A stretch of DNA of 64,000 bases from Deinococcus frigens DSM 12807 (GCF_000701425.1 NZ_JNIW01000017.1:1-64000); one strand, 5' to 3'. Counted from the stretch's first letter, positions 10,078-23,078 are shown. A program made the numbers and translations. The notes: generated by a model from the sequence alone, not told the origin.

Positions 10078-10476
10078 CTACCAGCTCTGCGGATCGCTCT
10101 CCAGTTCTTCCGCAAGCAGCCACAGTTGGCAGCCCTGCCCGGCAGCGTCGCGCTGGGCGTCGAGCATCACGCGCTCCAGCTCGCCGCTCAGACGGGGGTG
10201 ACGGCGGCGGAAATGCTCGAAGTCGCACAGCAGCAGGCCCAGGCGCGGGGGGCGGGCCTCGGGATCGGTCAACACGTCGTACAGCGCGTCCCAGTTGCGC
10301 CCGAAGTTGTCGGTCAGGGCCAGGCCACGCAACATGGCAAGCATCAGCGATTCCTTGTCGTGCACGTCCGAAAACCCGATCTCACGCAACGACACCTGAT
10401 AGCCAGCGGCCAAAATGCGCGGATCATGGGGGGCTTTCTGAATGCCCTCGGGGGATTGATCGAACACTTGCATCAT
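10078..10476 (-). CDS. barstar-family RNase inhibitor
   Basis: 132 residues. The region IGFSDVHDKESLMLAMLRGLALTDNFGRNWDALYDVLTD matches the barstar core: the 'DKxxLxxxLxxxLxLPxxFGxNWDAL' pattern that in barstar forms the helix plugging the RNase active site. It starts at an ATG whose last bases overlap the stop of the upstream RNase gene (ATGA), so the two are translated together. It should stay in the cytoplasm (no signal) and neutralise the RNase before export. Confidence 0.88.
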   Translation of the reverse strand: MMQVFDQSPEGIQKAPHDPRILAAGYQVSLREIGFSDVHDKESLMLAMLRGLALTDNFGRNWDALYDVLTDPEARPPRLGLLLCDFEHFRRRHPRLSGELERVMLDAQRDAAGQGCQLWLLAEELESDPQSW

Positions 10477-10937
10477 GGGCGAATCCTTTTAAAACTGGCG
10501 TAGTGGTCGGCGGTGTAGTAGCACTCGGCGGTGCTGGTGACCGGCTGGCCCCCGCACACGATGCGCCGCGCGCCCCGGTCGTTCTCGCCGGGGGTGGGCA
10601 CGGTGTATTCGCGGTAATAGCTGCCGGATTGCCGGGGCAGCAGGCGCTCGCGGTTGCCGAAGGTCACGCCGTCCTTGCTGTACCGCAATTTACCGTCCTG
10701 CGCAATGGTCTGAAGAAGCTGCGCGCCCTCGCGCGGCAGTTCAGTGGCGTCGATCCAGCGCAGGCCACTCTGCGGGTCACGGCTGGAGACCTGGTTCTGT
10801 TGGGGCTGACTCTGCTGGGTCTGACTCTGCTGCGTCTGGGCCGGGGGTTGCCCCTGCGCCGTGTCCTGACCGGGCAGATCGCAGGCGGCAAGGAGGGCAG
10901 CCAGCAGGGGCGTCAGGAACAGGGCGCGCAGATTCAC
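10473..10937 (-). CDS. lipoprotein guanyl-specific ribonuclease (RNase Sa/barnase superfamily)
   Basis: 154 residues. The N-terminus is a signal peptide with lipobox LLAAC, then a Gln-rich linker (residues ~28-50), then an RNase N1/T1-type domain. The domain has YYREYTVPTPG with the catalytic Glu, GARRIVCGG with the catalytic Arg, and ADHYASF with the catalytic His, in the order of microbial RNases such as RNase Sa. The start is a GTG at 10937. The downstream barstar gene overlaps by four bases. A lipobox on this class of RNase would tether it to the membrane surface instead of releasing it. Activity is predicted from the intact residues. Confidence 0.85.
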   Translation of the reverse strand: MNLRALFLTPLLAALLAACDLPGQDTAQGQPPAQTQQSQTQQSQPQQNQVSSRDPQSGLRWIDATELPREGAQLLQTIAQDGKLRYSKDGVTFGNRERLLPRQSGSYYREYTVPTPGENDRGARRIVCGGQPVTSTAECYYTADHYASFKRIRP

Positions 10938-10947
10938 GCCCCTGACT

Positions 10948-11946
<999 letters not shown>

Positions 11947-12039
11947 GGGGAAATTGTGGCAGAAAGGTGGACGTGGCCTCTGTACCTACCCATCTTGCAC
12001 CTTCCACTTTCGGAAGCGCGTTCGCGTTAGCCTGACGCC

Positions 12040-13109
<1,070 letters not shown>

Positions 13110-13113
<4 letters not shown>

Positions 13114-13679
13114 CCCCCTCCTCTGATCACCCGGCACCCGACAGCCCCATACGCGTGGACTGGATTCCCACCGGGCTGTGGCCTGGACGGCTGGGCCTGA
13201 CCTTTGCCCCCGGCAAGAAGGGGCGCAGTGTGATCCAGCAGGGCGTGACGCATGACCGCGACGTGTACGGCGACATGCAGACGCTGGCGGCGGACGGCGT
13301 GAACGTCCTGACCCCGCTGATCGAGGACTTCGAGTTTGACCTGCTGGGCATGGACGGCTACCACGCCGCCGCCGAGCTGAACAACCTGGAGGTCAAGCCC
13401 TTTGCCGTCCCCGATCAGCACGCCCCCGGCAAGCGCGCGGACTTTGCCGCCTTCATCGACGAGCTGATGACCGATCTGCTCGACGGGCGCGGCGTGGTGG
13501 TCCACTGCCGGGGCGGGCTGGGCCGCGCGGGGCTGGCCGCCGCCTGCCTGCTGGTGCAGGGGGGCATGACGGCGGAGGGGGCCACCGCGCTGGTCCGCCG
13601 GACCCGTGGCCCCCAGGCCATCGAAACCCCCGCACAGCAGCAGTTCATCCACGACTTCGCCGACGCCCTGCCGGTCTGA
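13110..13679 (+). CDS. dual-specificity/CDKN3-like protein phosphatase
   Basis: About 189 residues from a GTG overlapping the hemB stop. The Cys-dependent phosphatase loop is [10 protein letters not shown] (~residues 132-141), which satisfies HCx5R, and the general acid is likely the Asp in [13 protein letters not shown] about 35 residues before it. The family (cyclin-dependent kinase inhibitor 3-like) dephosphorylates phosphoprotein or small phosphate substrates. No known link to heme synthesis, but the overlap makes co-translation likely. A repeat begins right after its stop. Confidence 0.85.
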
Positions 13680-13875
13680 TACGGACTCCGGTGAAACCGT
13701 TTGCAACAACGGTTTAATCCAAGCGGATGCGAGAAGGAGAGGAGCGGCCTCCGTTCGTTTGATGCACAGACTGCGAAAGCCCCGGTTGGCAAACTCCACG
13801 TCCGAACCCATCTGTCATCGGCTCAAGTCCGCCCGGATTGCCTCGTTTGCGCGAGTGATTCAATCGAAGTCAGGA
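13678..13875 (+). repeat. dispersed repeat copy, about 200 bp
   Basis: Begins ATACGGACTCCGG and ends in a degenerate CAATCGAAGTCAG, the same end signatures as the copies at 9308 and 27588. The internal CCGTTCGTTTGATG...GAAAGCCCCGGTT resembles the corresponding part of the 27588 copy read on its minus strand. No coding content. It fills the gap between two convergent genes. Confidence 0.6.
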
Positions 13876-14682
13876 TTACAGCCCCACATGCACCCGTGGC
13901 TTTAATCCGCCCTGCCGCACGGTCTGGCGCACCTCTTGGCAGCGGCAGCCCCTGTACTGGCACAGCAGGGCCTCGGGGTCATGCTGGAGCAGCCGCACGG
14001 TGCTGTCCACCAGATCGCGCACCCGGTACAGCCGCAGCGTGGACGGCCCCACGCGCGCCGAGCGGAACTTGAAGTGCATCTCGGGCAGCAGGTTGTCGAA
14101 GTCCGCCGAGCAATTGGGAAAGGCGGTGGGCAGCACCTGGCCGTCCAGCGGCACATAGCGCGTCAGCAGCGGGATTCCGGCCAGGTACTCGCCGTAGTGG
14201 ACGCTGGTGTTGCTGCCGAAATCCACGCCGATCAGCAGCGCGTAGCCGTTGAGGTCATACAGCGCCCCGATGGGCTGGTATGGGTTGTTCAGCGACTGCG
14301 CCGCCGTGATCCGCGCGGCCTCGTCGCCCAGCGCCACGAAGCTGAGGGTGGGATGAAATGAGCGATACGCGTCGCGCCGCTCCACGAGTTCCTGAGACAC
14401 CCGACCGATGTCGCGGCTGACGCGGGTGTCGCGGTGAAATCTGGCGTGGACCATGCCGCCAGGCCGACTGAGCAGCGTGTTGTAGCTGAAGGCCGGGGCC
14501 ACCAGCGTGGCCGTGCGCCGCCACAGCGTGTCCACCAGCGCCCTGGCCCCGCCGTCCAGCGTGCCAAAGGACTTCAGGCTGGCGTGGACGATCAGGTGCT
14601 GCGTGCCGTCTAGTCCCAGCGCGGCCAGCCCCTCGTCAAGTTCGGCGGCCTGGACAGCGGGTTTTCGCAGCAGATTCAGCAC
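13876..14682 (-). CDS. AAC(3)-family N-acetyltransferase
   Basis: About 268 residues from the GTG at 14682 (an ATG at 14760 would add 26). It has the AAC(3) fold pattern: LIVHASLKSFGTLDGGARALVDTLWR near the start, LVAPAFSYN, FHPTLSFVALG with the active-site His region, and NPYQPIGALYDLNGYALLIGVDFGSNTSVHYGEYLAG, the family's hallmark. It ends with a Cys-containing tail, CQYRGCRCQEV. Relatives acetylate aminoglycosides or small amines, but chromosomal copies like this are not proof of resistance. Neither start shows a clear ribosome site. The gene runs away from the dehydratase gene at 14991, so the gap holds divergent promoters. Confidence 0.8.
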   Translation of the reverse strand: MLNLLRKPAVQAAELDEGLAALGLDGTQHLIVHASLKSFGTLDGGARALVDTLWRRTATLVAPAFSYNTLLSRPGGMVHARFHRDTRVSRDIGRVSQELVERRDAYRSFHPTLSFVALGDEAARITAAQSLNNPYQPIGALYDLNGYALLIGVDFGSNTSVHYGEYLAGIPLLTRYVPLDGQVLPTAFPNCSADFDNLLPEMHFKFRSARVGPSTLRLYRVRDLVDSTVRLLQHDPEALLCQYRGCRCQEVRQTVRQGGLKPRVHVGL

Positions 14683-14990
14683 AGCCCGCAGTTTAGCGGT
14701 CCTGCGCGGGCTGGGGCTAGGGCCGCGTCCCACCTTCACGGTCAACGGCCAAGGCGGCATGAAGCGCGGCGGCCCGTCTATCCCGCCTCGGGCCGCCCGC
14801 ATGCAGTCAGGCGCTAGACTTGGGGGCACGTCCAGCAGGTCACGGCGTCGCGAGGCGGTCCAGCGGGCGGACCTTGCTGAAGGCGGGGCGGCGGGCGCGA
14901 CTTTAAGCGTTCAGTTCTCTCCCAGACCGCCAGCAGCGCGTCCGGGAGGTTTGATGATGTGGGAGATTTGGTGATGGGGAGGAACGACAC

Positions 14991-16277
<1,287 letters not shown>

Positions 16278-16301
16278 CTTCAGGGCTGGAGTGGCTAGTT
16301 C

Positions 16302-16343
16302 AAAGGGGGAGGGGAGCGAGGAATGCGCCCCTCCCCTTTTTTT
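16302..16343 (+). terminator. intrinsic terminator after the dehydratase gene
   Basis: A GGGGGAGGGG/CCCCTCCCC stem with a short loop is followed by seven T. It lies 25 bases past the stop codon, the expected place for ending that transcript. Confidence 0.9.
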
Positions 16344-16427
16344 GTCGAGGCCCCCGAAGCCGTTCAGACCAGGCCCAAGACCGCCCGCCATCCTACCCAG
16401 ACCAATCCATGCTTGACTGTCAACCCT

Positions 16428-17699
16428 ATGGGTGAAGCCAAACGCCGCAAACAACTGGGTCTGATGCCCACCGTCCATCCCTTCGAGGCGCAGCTTGAGG
16501 CGTCCGGCGAGGTCACGCTGATCCGGGGGCCAGACGACGCCGCGCTGACGCGGACCATCGTGGACGCGCTGAAAGGCACGCAGCTCAGCGGAGCGGCCTG
16601 GGACAGCGAGTACCGCACCTCGCTGGTGCTGTCCGGGAAGCACGGGGGCACGCTGTCCACGGCGGCGGACGTGGAGGCCGTACCCGTGCCGGACCTGCGC
16701 CGCATCACGGGCGAGCTGGCGCTGGGGCCGCTGGGGAGCAGCAGCGAACAGGTGACCATTCCGGTGGAGGGCGGCGCGATCCGTCTGCGGGAGCAGCGGC
16801 ATTCCTTTGACGGCAAGTGCTGGGAGACCCTGAGCGCGCCGCACAGCCCGCAGCAGCTCATGTCGGCCATGCAGAACAATCCGGCCTTTTTCCTGGAAGG
16901 CGAGCTGATCGGGCAGTTCAATGCCGAACACTGGCAGGCCGGGCGCATCGACATCGAACCCGATCCGCCGGAAGAACTGCTGGAAGCGCTGGAAGACGTG
17001 GTGCGCGAGTGGCACGGCGAAACCGAGAGTTTGTGGGCCGAACTGCACCGGGACCGCATGGAGGACCATGACGTCCCCATTCCACTGGCCCGCCGCAGCA
17101 CCTTCGAGTTGCGCGTTCCCGCGCCACTTCAGAATCCGCTGGGGAAGGTGTTCGCCATTCGCAACGGCGCGGAGTTCAGTCCGGTCATGGACACGGATGC
17201 CCATACCCCCGATGGCGAAACCTGGCTCAGTTACGCGGACCCCGACGCCGAGGTAGACGGGGGCCACCTGCCCGCTGAACTCGCCAGCATCTTCGATATG
17301 GAGACGGTGGGCGTGACCGTGTACGCCGACGGGCGCGTGGAGTTTGAGGAAGGTGCTCCCGAGGACCATACCGGGCGCATCCGCACCGAACTGCGCGAGG
17401 CCACCGGGGCCGGGGACGCGCAGGAGTGGGCCGAATGGACCGCCCAGATGCTGAGCGAAACCTACGGCGACGAGCTGGAGGTGCCGGAAGGTCAGACCCT
17501 GCCCGTTCCTGTCGCCATGCGCCTGGACATCCCCGAGGACGCCTTACAGGACCCCGATCCGCTGTCCCAGACCTTTATGGAATCCGAGGTGAGTTTTGAC
17601 GGTCAGCAGTGGCGCGACCTGTTTGGTGACCTGCCGCCGGAACTGACCGCCTTCGCCGCGCCGCCCACGGAAGAGGACGACGCCGGGCGGCTGAACTGA
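16428..17699 (+). CDS. hypothetical protein with MGEAKRRK start
   Basis: 423 residues, acidic and soluble. The start MGEAKRRKQLGLMP is a short basic opening found on various bacterial proteins and fixes the ATG at 16428; a longer frame back to 16323 is over the terminator. The body has no obvious catalytic motif; there are repeated 'DGxxWxxL' style segments (HSFDGKCWETLSAP, TPDGETWLSYADP, SFDGQQWRDLFG), suggesting a repeated fold. The function is unknown. A membrane protein follows 1 base after its stop codon, so the two are probably co-transcribed. Confidence 0.7.
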   Translation: MGEAKRRKQLGLMPTVHPFEAQLEASGEVTLIRGPDDAALTRTIVDALKGTQLSGAAWDSEYRTSLVLSGKHGGTLSTAADVEAVPVPDLRRITGELALGPLGSSSEQVTIPVEGGAIRLREQRHSFDGKCWETLSAPHSPQQLMSAMQNNPAFFLEGELIGQFNAEHWQAGRIDIEPDPPEELLEALEDVVREWHGETESLWAELHRDRMEDHDVPIPLARRSTFELRVPAPLQNPLGKVFAIRNGAEFSPVMDTDAHTPDGETWLSYADPDAEVDGGHLPAELASIFDMETVGVTVYADGRVEFEEGAPEDHTGRIRTELREATGAGDAQEWAEWTAQMLSETYGDELEVPEGQTLPVPVAMRLDIPEDALQDPDPLSQTFMESEVSFDGQQWRDLFGDLPPELTAFAAPPTEEDDAGRLN

Positions 17700-17700
17700 G

Positions 17701-18141
17701 GTGGACGCTCTGGCGCTGACCATCCCCAACCTGCTGCAACTGCTGCCGGGGCTGCTGGCCTTCGGCGCGGCGTGGCTGTGGCTGGCGCTGCGTCCGGTGG
17801 CAACGGGAGAGAAGGCAGGCCGTCCGCTGGGCCTGTGGGGCGCGCTGGCCGGGCTGGTGGCCGCCGCCACCCCCAGCGTCATGGCATCCGTCATTCAGTT
17901 CATCACTCTTGGCCGCTTCAACACCGAGCAGCGCAATTTTGTCCTGCTGACCACCCTGCCCGCCACGCTGCTGTTTCTGATTCTGGCGCTGGTGGTCCTG
18001 GTCGTCAGCGCGGCGCAGCGCCAGGACCCCCTGCGCCGCAGTTTCGCGGCGGCGGCCCTGTTCGGCGTCTTCGTGCGCGAGCTGCTGATGCTGCTGTTCG
18101 TGGGGGCCGGGCTGGTGTTCGGTCTGTTTGGTCTGCGCTAG
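17701..18141 (+). CDS. hypothetical small membrane protein
   Basis: 146 residues starting at a GTG one base after the previous stop. At least four hydrophobic segments: residues ~8-30, ~45-68, ~78-102 and ~116-144. The loops carry GRFNTEQRNF and AAQRQDPLRR. No family recognised. It probably sits with the MGEAKRRK protein in an operon. Its last bases overlap the convergent DUF4180 gene. Confidence 0.65.
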   Translation: MDALALTIPNLLQLLPGLLAFGAAWLWLALRPVATGEKAGRPLGLWGALAGLVAAATPSVMASVIQFITLGRFNTEQRNFVLLTTLPATLLFLILALVVLVVSAAQRQDPLRRSFAAAALFGVFVRELLMLLFVGAGLVFGLFGLR

Positions 18142-18446
18142 CGCGTCCCGGCGTTTCCCTCCAGCCACACCCGCGCCTCCGCCTCGCCGTGGACGAAGCG
18201 GATCAGCGGGTGGGGAGCATGTTCGTGGGTCAGTTCCGCGAAACGCTCGTCGTGGGCCGCAAAATCCGGCAGGACCAGCGCCACCCGGATTCGGTAGTTG
18301 GTGAGCTTCTGAAAAGCCTCGCCCGCCAGCCCGCTGCGAAGGTCAAAGAATTGCGGCGACAGGTCCGCCTCGCTCAGGCTCAGGCCGTCCAGATCAAAGG
18401 CCGCGCCGATCAGGGTGTGGATGTCGTCCGGGCCGCGCAGGGACAC
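18138..18446 (-). CDS. DUF4180 domain protein
   Basis: 102 residues. The sequence LSPQFFDLRSGLAGEAFQKLTNYRIRVALVLPDF matches the DUF4180 core pattern 'FFDLxSGLAGExLQKFxNYxxRxAIVGDF', and the end HPLIRFVHGEAEARVWL fits its C-terminus. Family members are usually near 115 residues; no ATG or GTG is present further upstream before a stop in frame, so the GTG at 18446 is used. The function of DUF4180 proteins is not established. Overlaps the membrane-protein gene tail to tail by four bases. Confidence 0.75.
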   Translation of the reverse strand: MSLRGPDDIHTLIGAAFDLDGLSLSEADLSPQFFDLRSGLAGEAFQKLTNYRIRVALVLPDFAAHDERFAELTHEHAPHPLIRFVHGEAEARVWLEGNAGTR

Positions 18447-18538
18447 TCCCAGGTTCCGGGCCGTCTGGACGCGGAACGCTTCATGCGGGTTTATCTGGAA
18501 AGCAGGCTAACAAATCCCCGGTCTGCGAAACTGAGACC

Positions 18539-19050
<512 letters not shown>

Positions 19051-19054
<4 letters not shown>

Positions 19055-19521
19055 GCGGCCAGACCTTTGGCAAGGCGGTGGGCAACCTGTTCCCGGGCGG
19101 CCCGGCCAACGTGTCGTGGGAAGCAGCACTGGCAGACCTGGAGGCCGGGGACGCCGAGCGCACGCCGAACAACCTGCCCCACAGCGCCGCGCAGATCGTG
19201 GCGCACGTCCAGTTCTGGCAGGCGCACCTGCTGGACACGCTGGCCGGGAAGCACCCGGCCACGCCCGAACACTCGGCGGGAGGCTGGCCTGCGCCGGGCG
19301 ACTGGCAAACCCTGCGGACCACCTTCCTGCGAGACGCCGGGAAACTGCGTGCCCACGCCCGCGATCCTGAACTGTGCGCCGCCCTGGACCGCAGCGGCGT
19401 TCCCCACGCTGCCACGCTCACCAACTCCGCCGGACACAGCGTCTATCACCTGGGTCAAGTCGTGACCATCCGGCAGGCGCTGGGGCTGTGGCCGCCGCCG
19501 GGTGGGGGCGATACGTGGTAG
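19051..19521 (+). CDS. DinB/YfiT-superfamily metalloprotein, copy 2
   Basis: 156 residues from a GTG overlapping the first DinB gene by four bases. The same layout is seen: VAHVQFWQAHLLD (~residue 50) and HSVYHLGQVVTIRQALGLW (~residues 129-147), with the identical end WPPPGGGDTW. The bodies differ considerably, so this is an older duplication with a conserved tail. The following dUTPase-like gene overlaps it by seven bases, suggesting three genes on one transcript. Confidence 0.85.
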
Positions 19522-19982
19522 GGCGGCAACGCGGTTTTGAGGTGGTATCTGAGCCGCACCGCCAGCACCCGGACGCCGGGATTCAGCTTCCCAGCCGGGG
19601 TTCACGGCACTCTGCCGGGTACGATTTGCACACGCCGGTCGGCTTCACGCTCATGCCAGGGGCCAGGGCGGTCATCGTCACCGATCTCAAGTCGTACATG
19701 CTCCCGGACGAGGTTCTAAGCGTGTATCCGCGCTCATCGGTGGGATTGCGCGGCGTCATGCTCACCAACACGGTGGGCATCGTGGACGCCGATTATTACG
19801 CCAATGCCAGCAACGACGGCAATATCCGCCTCTCCTTCCACAACATCGGTCCCGAGGCATTCACGGCGCAGGCGGGGGACCGCATCGCGCAGGCCATCTT
19901 CACCAAGTACCTGCTGGCCGACGGCGACGGCTTCGCGGCTGGCCCCGAACGTCTGGGCGGGCAGGGTCACACTGGCCGCTAA
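19515..19982 (+). CDS. dUTPase-fold protein
   Basis: About 155 residues, starting at a GTG inside the DinB-2 gene. All five dUTPase motifs are visible: SAGYDLHTP (motif 1), YPRSSVGLRGV (2), GIVDADYYANASNDGNIRL (3), AGDRIAQAIF (4) and ERLGGQGHTGR (5, usually RGGFGSTG). It should hydrolyse dUTP to dUMP and pyrophosphate or act on a related nucleotide. Motif 3 has an insertion-like 'YYANASNDG', and motif 5 differs from the consensus. The link to the DinB genes is by overlap only. Confidence 0.85.
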   Translation: MVGRQRGFEVVSEPHRQHPDAGIQLPSRGSRHSAGYDLHTPVGFTLMPGARAVIVTDLKSYMLPDEVLSVYPRSSVGLRGVMLTNTVGIVDADYYANASNDGNIRLSFHNIGPEAFTAQAGDRIAQAIFTKYLLADGDGFAAGPERLGGQGHTGR

Positions 19983-20016
19983 GGCGGCTGACCCCATTCA
20001 ACTCTAGGATCATCCC

Positions 20017-21309
20017 ATGTCCAACGTCTTTTACCGTTCCCGCAAACCCTACCCCGTCGCCACCCGTGCCGAGGGCGTCTATATCTTCGACGACAGCGGC
20101 AGACGCTATCTGGACGGCAGTTCCGGCGCGCTCGTCGCCAATATCGGGCACGGGCGGGCGGCAGTGGCGGACGCGATGGCGGCCCAGGCCCGGCGGCTGG
20201 CCTTTGTGCACGGCTCGCAGTTTTCAAGTGGCGTGCTGGAGGAGTATGCCGCCCGCCTGGCCACCTTCCTGGGTCTGCCGGATTTCCGCTTCTGGGCCGT
20301 TTCCGGCGGTTCGGAGGCCACCGAGAGTGCCATTAAACTGGCCCGCCAGTACCACGCCGAGCGGGGCGAGACGGGCCGCTACCGGATCGTCACGCGCAGG
20401 CCCAGCTACCACGGCGCGTCGCTGGGGGCGCTGGCGGCGTCGGGCATGGGCGCGCGGCGCGAGCTGTACACGCCGCTGATGAACGAGGCCGCGTGGCCCA
20501 AACTGGCAGCCCCTGACCCGGAACTGTCCGGCCAGGCCGATGCCGAACGCCTGCGCGCGCTGCTGCAAGAGGTGGGGCCGGACACGGTGGCCGCCTTCAT
20601 GTGCGAGCCGGTGGTGGGCGCGTCGGACGCGGCGCTGGCCCCCAACACGGGTTACCACACGCGCATCGCCCAGATCTGCCGCGAATACGGCGTGCTGTTC
20701 GTTGCCGACGAGGTGATGTGCGGCATGGGCCGCTGCGGCACGCCGCTGGCCTTGCGGCTGCATGAGGACGTCACGCCCGACATCACTGTTCTGGGCAAGG
20801 GACTGGCCGCCGGGTACGCTCCGCTGGCCGGACTCATGGCGAGCGGTGAGGTTCACAACACGGTGATGAACGGCTCCGGGGCGTTCAAGCACGGCTTTAC
20901 CTACGCGGGCCACCCGGTCAGCGTGGCGGCGGGCCTGAGCGTGCTGGACATCGTGGAAGGCGAACGGCTTATGGAGGCGGCGAATGAACGGGGCGCACAG
21001 CTTCTCGAAGGCTTACAGGAGCTGAAGGCACAGTATCCGCAGATTCTGGAGGCCAGAGGTCATGGCCTGCTGCTGGGACTGGTGTTGGGCGATCCGGCCA
21101 CTGGCGAGGCGTTCGAGACTCCGGGGCTGGCAGAGCGTGTGGCGGCGGCGGCGCGCATAGGCGGGCTGATCACCTACCCCGGCTCCGGTGCGGTGGATGG
21201 GGTGCGCGGCGATCACCTGTTGCTGGGGCCAGCGCTGAGCATCACGGCGGCGCAGGTGGACGAGATGCTGTCGGGGCTGGACGGGGCTTTAGCGGACACG
21301 CGGGATTGA
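20017..21309 (+). CDS. class III PLP aminotransferase
   Basis: 430 residues. Class III signatures: YLDGSSGALVANIGHG (~residues 31-46), the phosphate-binding SGGSEATESAIKLAR (~residues 98-112), ADEVMCGMGRCG (~residue 230), and the PLP lysine in VLGKGLAAGYAPL (~residue 258). Relatives use omega-amino acids, ornithine or acetyl-lysine; the substrate cannot be fixed here. It starts 34 bases after the dUTPase stop, so may be part of that transcript. Confidence 0.9.
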   Translation: MSNVFYRSRKPYPVATRAEGVYIFDDSGRRYLDGSSGALVANIGHGRAAVADAMAAQARRLAFVHGSQFSSGVLEEYAARLATFLGLPDFRFWAVSGGSEATESAIKLARQYHAERGETGRYRIVTRRPSYHGASLGALAASGMGARRELYTPLMNEAAWPKLAAPDPELSGQADAERLRALLQEVGPDTVAAFMCEPVVGASDAALAPNTGYHTRIAQICREYGVLFVADEVMCGMGRCGTPLALRLHEDVTPDITVLGKGLAAGYAPLAGLMASGEVHNTVMNGSGAFKHGFTYAGHPVSVAAGLSVLDIVEGERLMEAANERGAQLLEGLQELKAQYPQILEARGHGLLLGLVLGDPATGEAFETPGLAERVAAAARIGGLITYPGSGAVDGVRGDHLLLGPALSITAAQVDEMLSGLDGALADTRD

Positions 21310-21387
21310 GGGCGGCTTCGCTGCTGAACTGTTCTCTCCCCTGTCGCAAGCGGCTGTGCCAGTCACCACGAGGGGAGAGGGGTGAAT

Positions 21388-22137
21388 TCACCCTTTCCGC
21401 CGCTTCTCCGCACCCACCATCCGCATAAAATTGAGCAGGCGGGGCGCGCGGTTCCACCTCTTGCGGTCCCCGGCGACGCGCCAGATCCATTCCACGCCCA
21501 GTTTGCGGGTCCAGGCGGGGGCCAGTTCCGCCGTTCCGGCCAGCACGTCGATGACGCCGCCGCAGCCGATCATGACGGGCACGCCCAGCACGCCGCGCCA
21601 CTGCTGATTAAAGACCTCCTGCCGCCCCGCACCCATCGCGGTCAGCAGCAGATTCGCGCCGCTCCCCTCCACTAGACGGGCCACCCGCTCATCGTCCTCC
21701 GGGCCAAAGTAGCCGTGGTGGAGTCCGGCCACCGTGACGCCGTAGTCGCGGGCTGCCTTCTGCGCGGCAGCCTCGGCCACGCCGGGTTTCGCGCCCAGGA
21801 AGAACACCCGCAACTCTGCGCCGTGCCGCTCCATCAGCCCCTGCACGATGTCGAAGCCGGGGGCGCGCGGCACGTCCTGGCCGCGAAGCTGCCGGGCCGC
21901 GTACACGATGCCCACGCCGTCCGCCGTCACCAGATCGGCGCGCTGCACGGCCCCCGCGAATTCAGGGTGGCTGCGCGACTGCACGATGATCTCGGGATTC
22001 AGGGTGACCACGGTGTGCGGCGCGCGGGCCGGGTCCGCCAGCCAGTCGCCCAGCAGCGTCAGGGTGCCTTGCAGATCGATCACGTCCAGCGGCAGATCGA
22101 ACAGCCGCAGGCGCGGGCGGGAGGCAGGTGAGGACAT
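21388..22137 (-). CDS. WecB/TagA/CpsF-family glycosyltransferase
   Basis: 249 residues of the GT26 fold. Motifs include TLNPEIIVQSRSHPEF (~residue 45), ADGVGIVYAARQL (~residue 72), VFFLGAKPGVAEAAA (~residue 110) and LLLTAMGAGRQEVFNQQW followed by GCGGVIDVLAGTAELAPAW. These enzymes transfer N-acetylmannosamine-type sugars from UDP carriers to lipid-linked acceptors in cell-surface polymer synthesis. No surface-polymer genes are next to it. A hairpin-rich segment with CTCTCCCCT/AGGGGAGAG arms lies just past its 3' end. Confidence 0.88.
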   Translation of the reverse strand: MSSPASRPRLRLFDLPLDVIDLQGTLTLLGDWLADPARAPHTVVTLNPEIIVQSRSHPEFAGAVQRADLVTADGVGIVYAARQLRGQDVPRAPGFDIVQGLMERHGAELRVFFLGAKPGVAEAAAQKAARDYGVTVAGLHHGYFGPEDDERVARLVEGSGANLLLTAMGAGRQEVFNQQWRGVLGVPVMIGCGGVIDVLAGTAELAPAWTRKLGVEWIWRVAGDRKRWNRAPRLLNFMRMVGAEKRRKG

Positions 22138-22331
22138 TCAAGGGGGATTCTAAACGTTTGCGCCGGAACGGGGGCGGTCCACTCCCCGGTCTCAGGGTGC
22201 GGGGCGGAGGGGTTACGCGGCAGGGAACACCCTGCAACACCCTGCCAGACCGCCTGACCATGGCGTCTGCCCACCGGCCCCGTGCTCCCGCTTGCGTTCC
22301 CCGGCGGCAATTGCGGCATACTGACGCACAT

Positions 22332-23006
22332 ATGTTGCCCGGAGCATTTGGAACCCTGCCTGAGACGGCGCAGGCGCAGGTCATGGCGGCGGGGCGGGTG
22401 GGGCGCTGGGCGCGGGCCGGGCTGCTGTTTCACCCGGAAGACGCCGCCGAAACGCTGTTTTTGATCCTGCGCGGCACGGTGCGGCTGTACCGCCTGGGGA
22501 CCGGCGCACGTGAGGTCACGCTGGACGTGCATGGCCCCGGCGCGCTGCTGGGCGTCTCGGCCCTGACCCCCGGCGAGAGCTACAACGTCTACGGCGAGGC
22601 GATGGACGACGTGGAGGCGCTGATGCTGGGCCAAGACGCCCTGAGCCGCCTGACGGGCGCACAACCGGCGGTGGGCGTGGCCCTGACCGAGCAGATCACC
22701 CGCCAGACGCGCGGCGTGCAGGAACGCCTGTCCGGGCTGGTCTTTCTAGAGGTCTCGCAGCGGCTGGCGCTGGCGCTGCTCAACCTGGCCGAGCGCGAGG
22801 GCGGCTGGCCCAACGAGGGACCGATTGCCCTGCGGGACCGGGTGTCGCATCAGGACCTGGCCTACGTGGTGGGCAGTACCCGCGAGACGATCACCAAGCT
22901 GCTGGGCGACTTCCGCACGCGCGGGCTGCTGGACCTGGGCTACCGCCGTATTATCCTGACCGACAGAGGAGGTCTGCAAAAGGCCTCACGGGAATCGCTG
23001 CGCTAG
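22332..23006 (+). CDS. Crp/Fnr-family transcription regulator
   Basis: 224 residues from the ATG at 22332. An N-terminal cyclic-nucleotide-type beta-roll spans FHPEDAAETLFLILRGTVRLYRLGTGAREVTLDVHGPGALLG (~residues 32-75), then a dimer helix, then a winged HTH with VSHQDLAYVVGSTRETITKLLGDFRTRGLL (~residues 173-203), the RETxTKxL recognition helix of the family. No Cys cluster of the FNR oxygen-sensing kind is present. The effector is unknown. It is divergent from the glycosyltransferase gene and upstream of bshC. Confidence 0.9.
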   Translation: MLPGAFGTLPETAQAQVMAAGRVGRWARAGLLFHPEDAAETLFLILRGTVRLYRLGTGAREVTLDVHGPGALLGVSALTPGESYNVYGEAMDDVEALMLGQDALSRLTGAQPAVGVALTEQITRQTRGVQERLSGLVFLEVSQRLALALLNLAEREGGWPNEGPIALRDRVSHQDLAYVVGSTRETITKLLGDFRTRGLLDLGYRRIILTDRGGLQKASRESLR

Positions 23007-23078
23007 GCAGGGCAGGGTTTTTCAAATCAACCAGCAACTGGTCCCCGGTATGCGCCGGGGCGGGAAGGAATGGGCGGT

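Noticed and set aside
14830..14990. Possible T-box or leader riboswitch before the dehydratase gene
   Set aside because: No T-box sequence or clear specifier/antiterminator pairing is seen.
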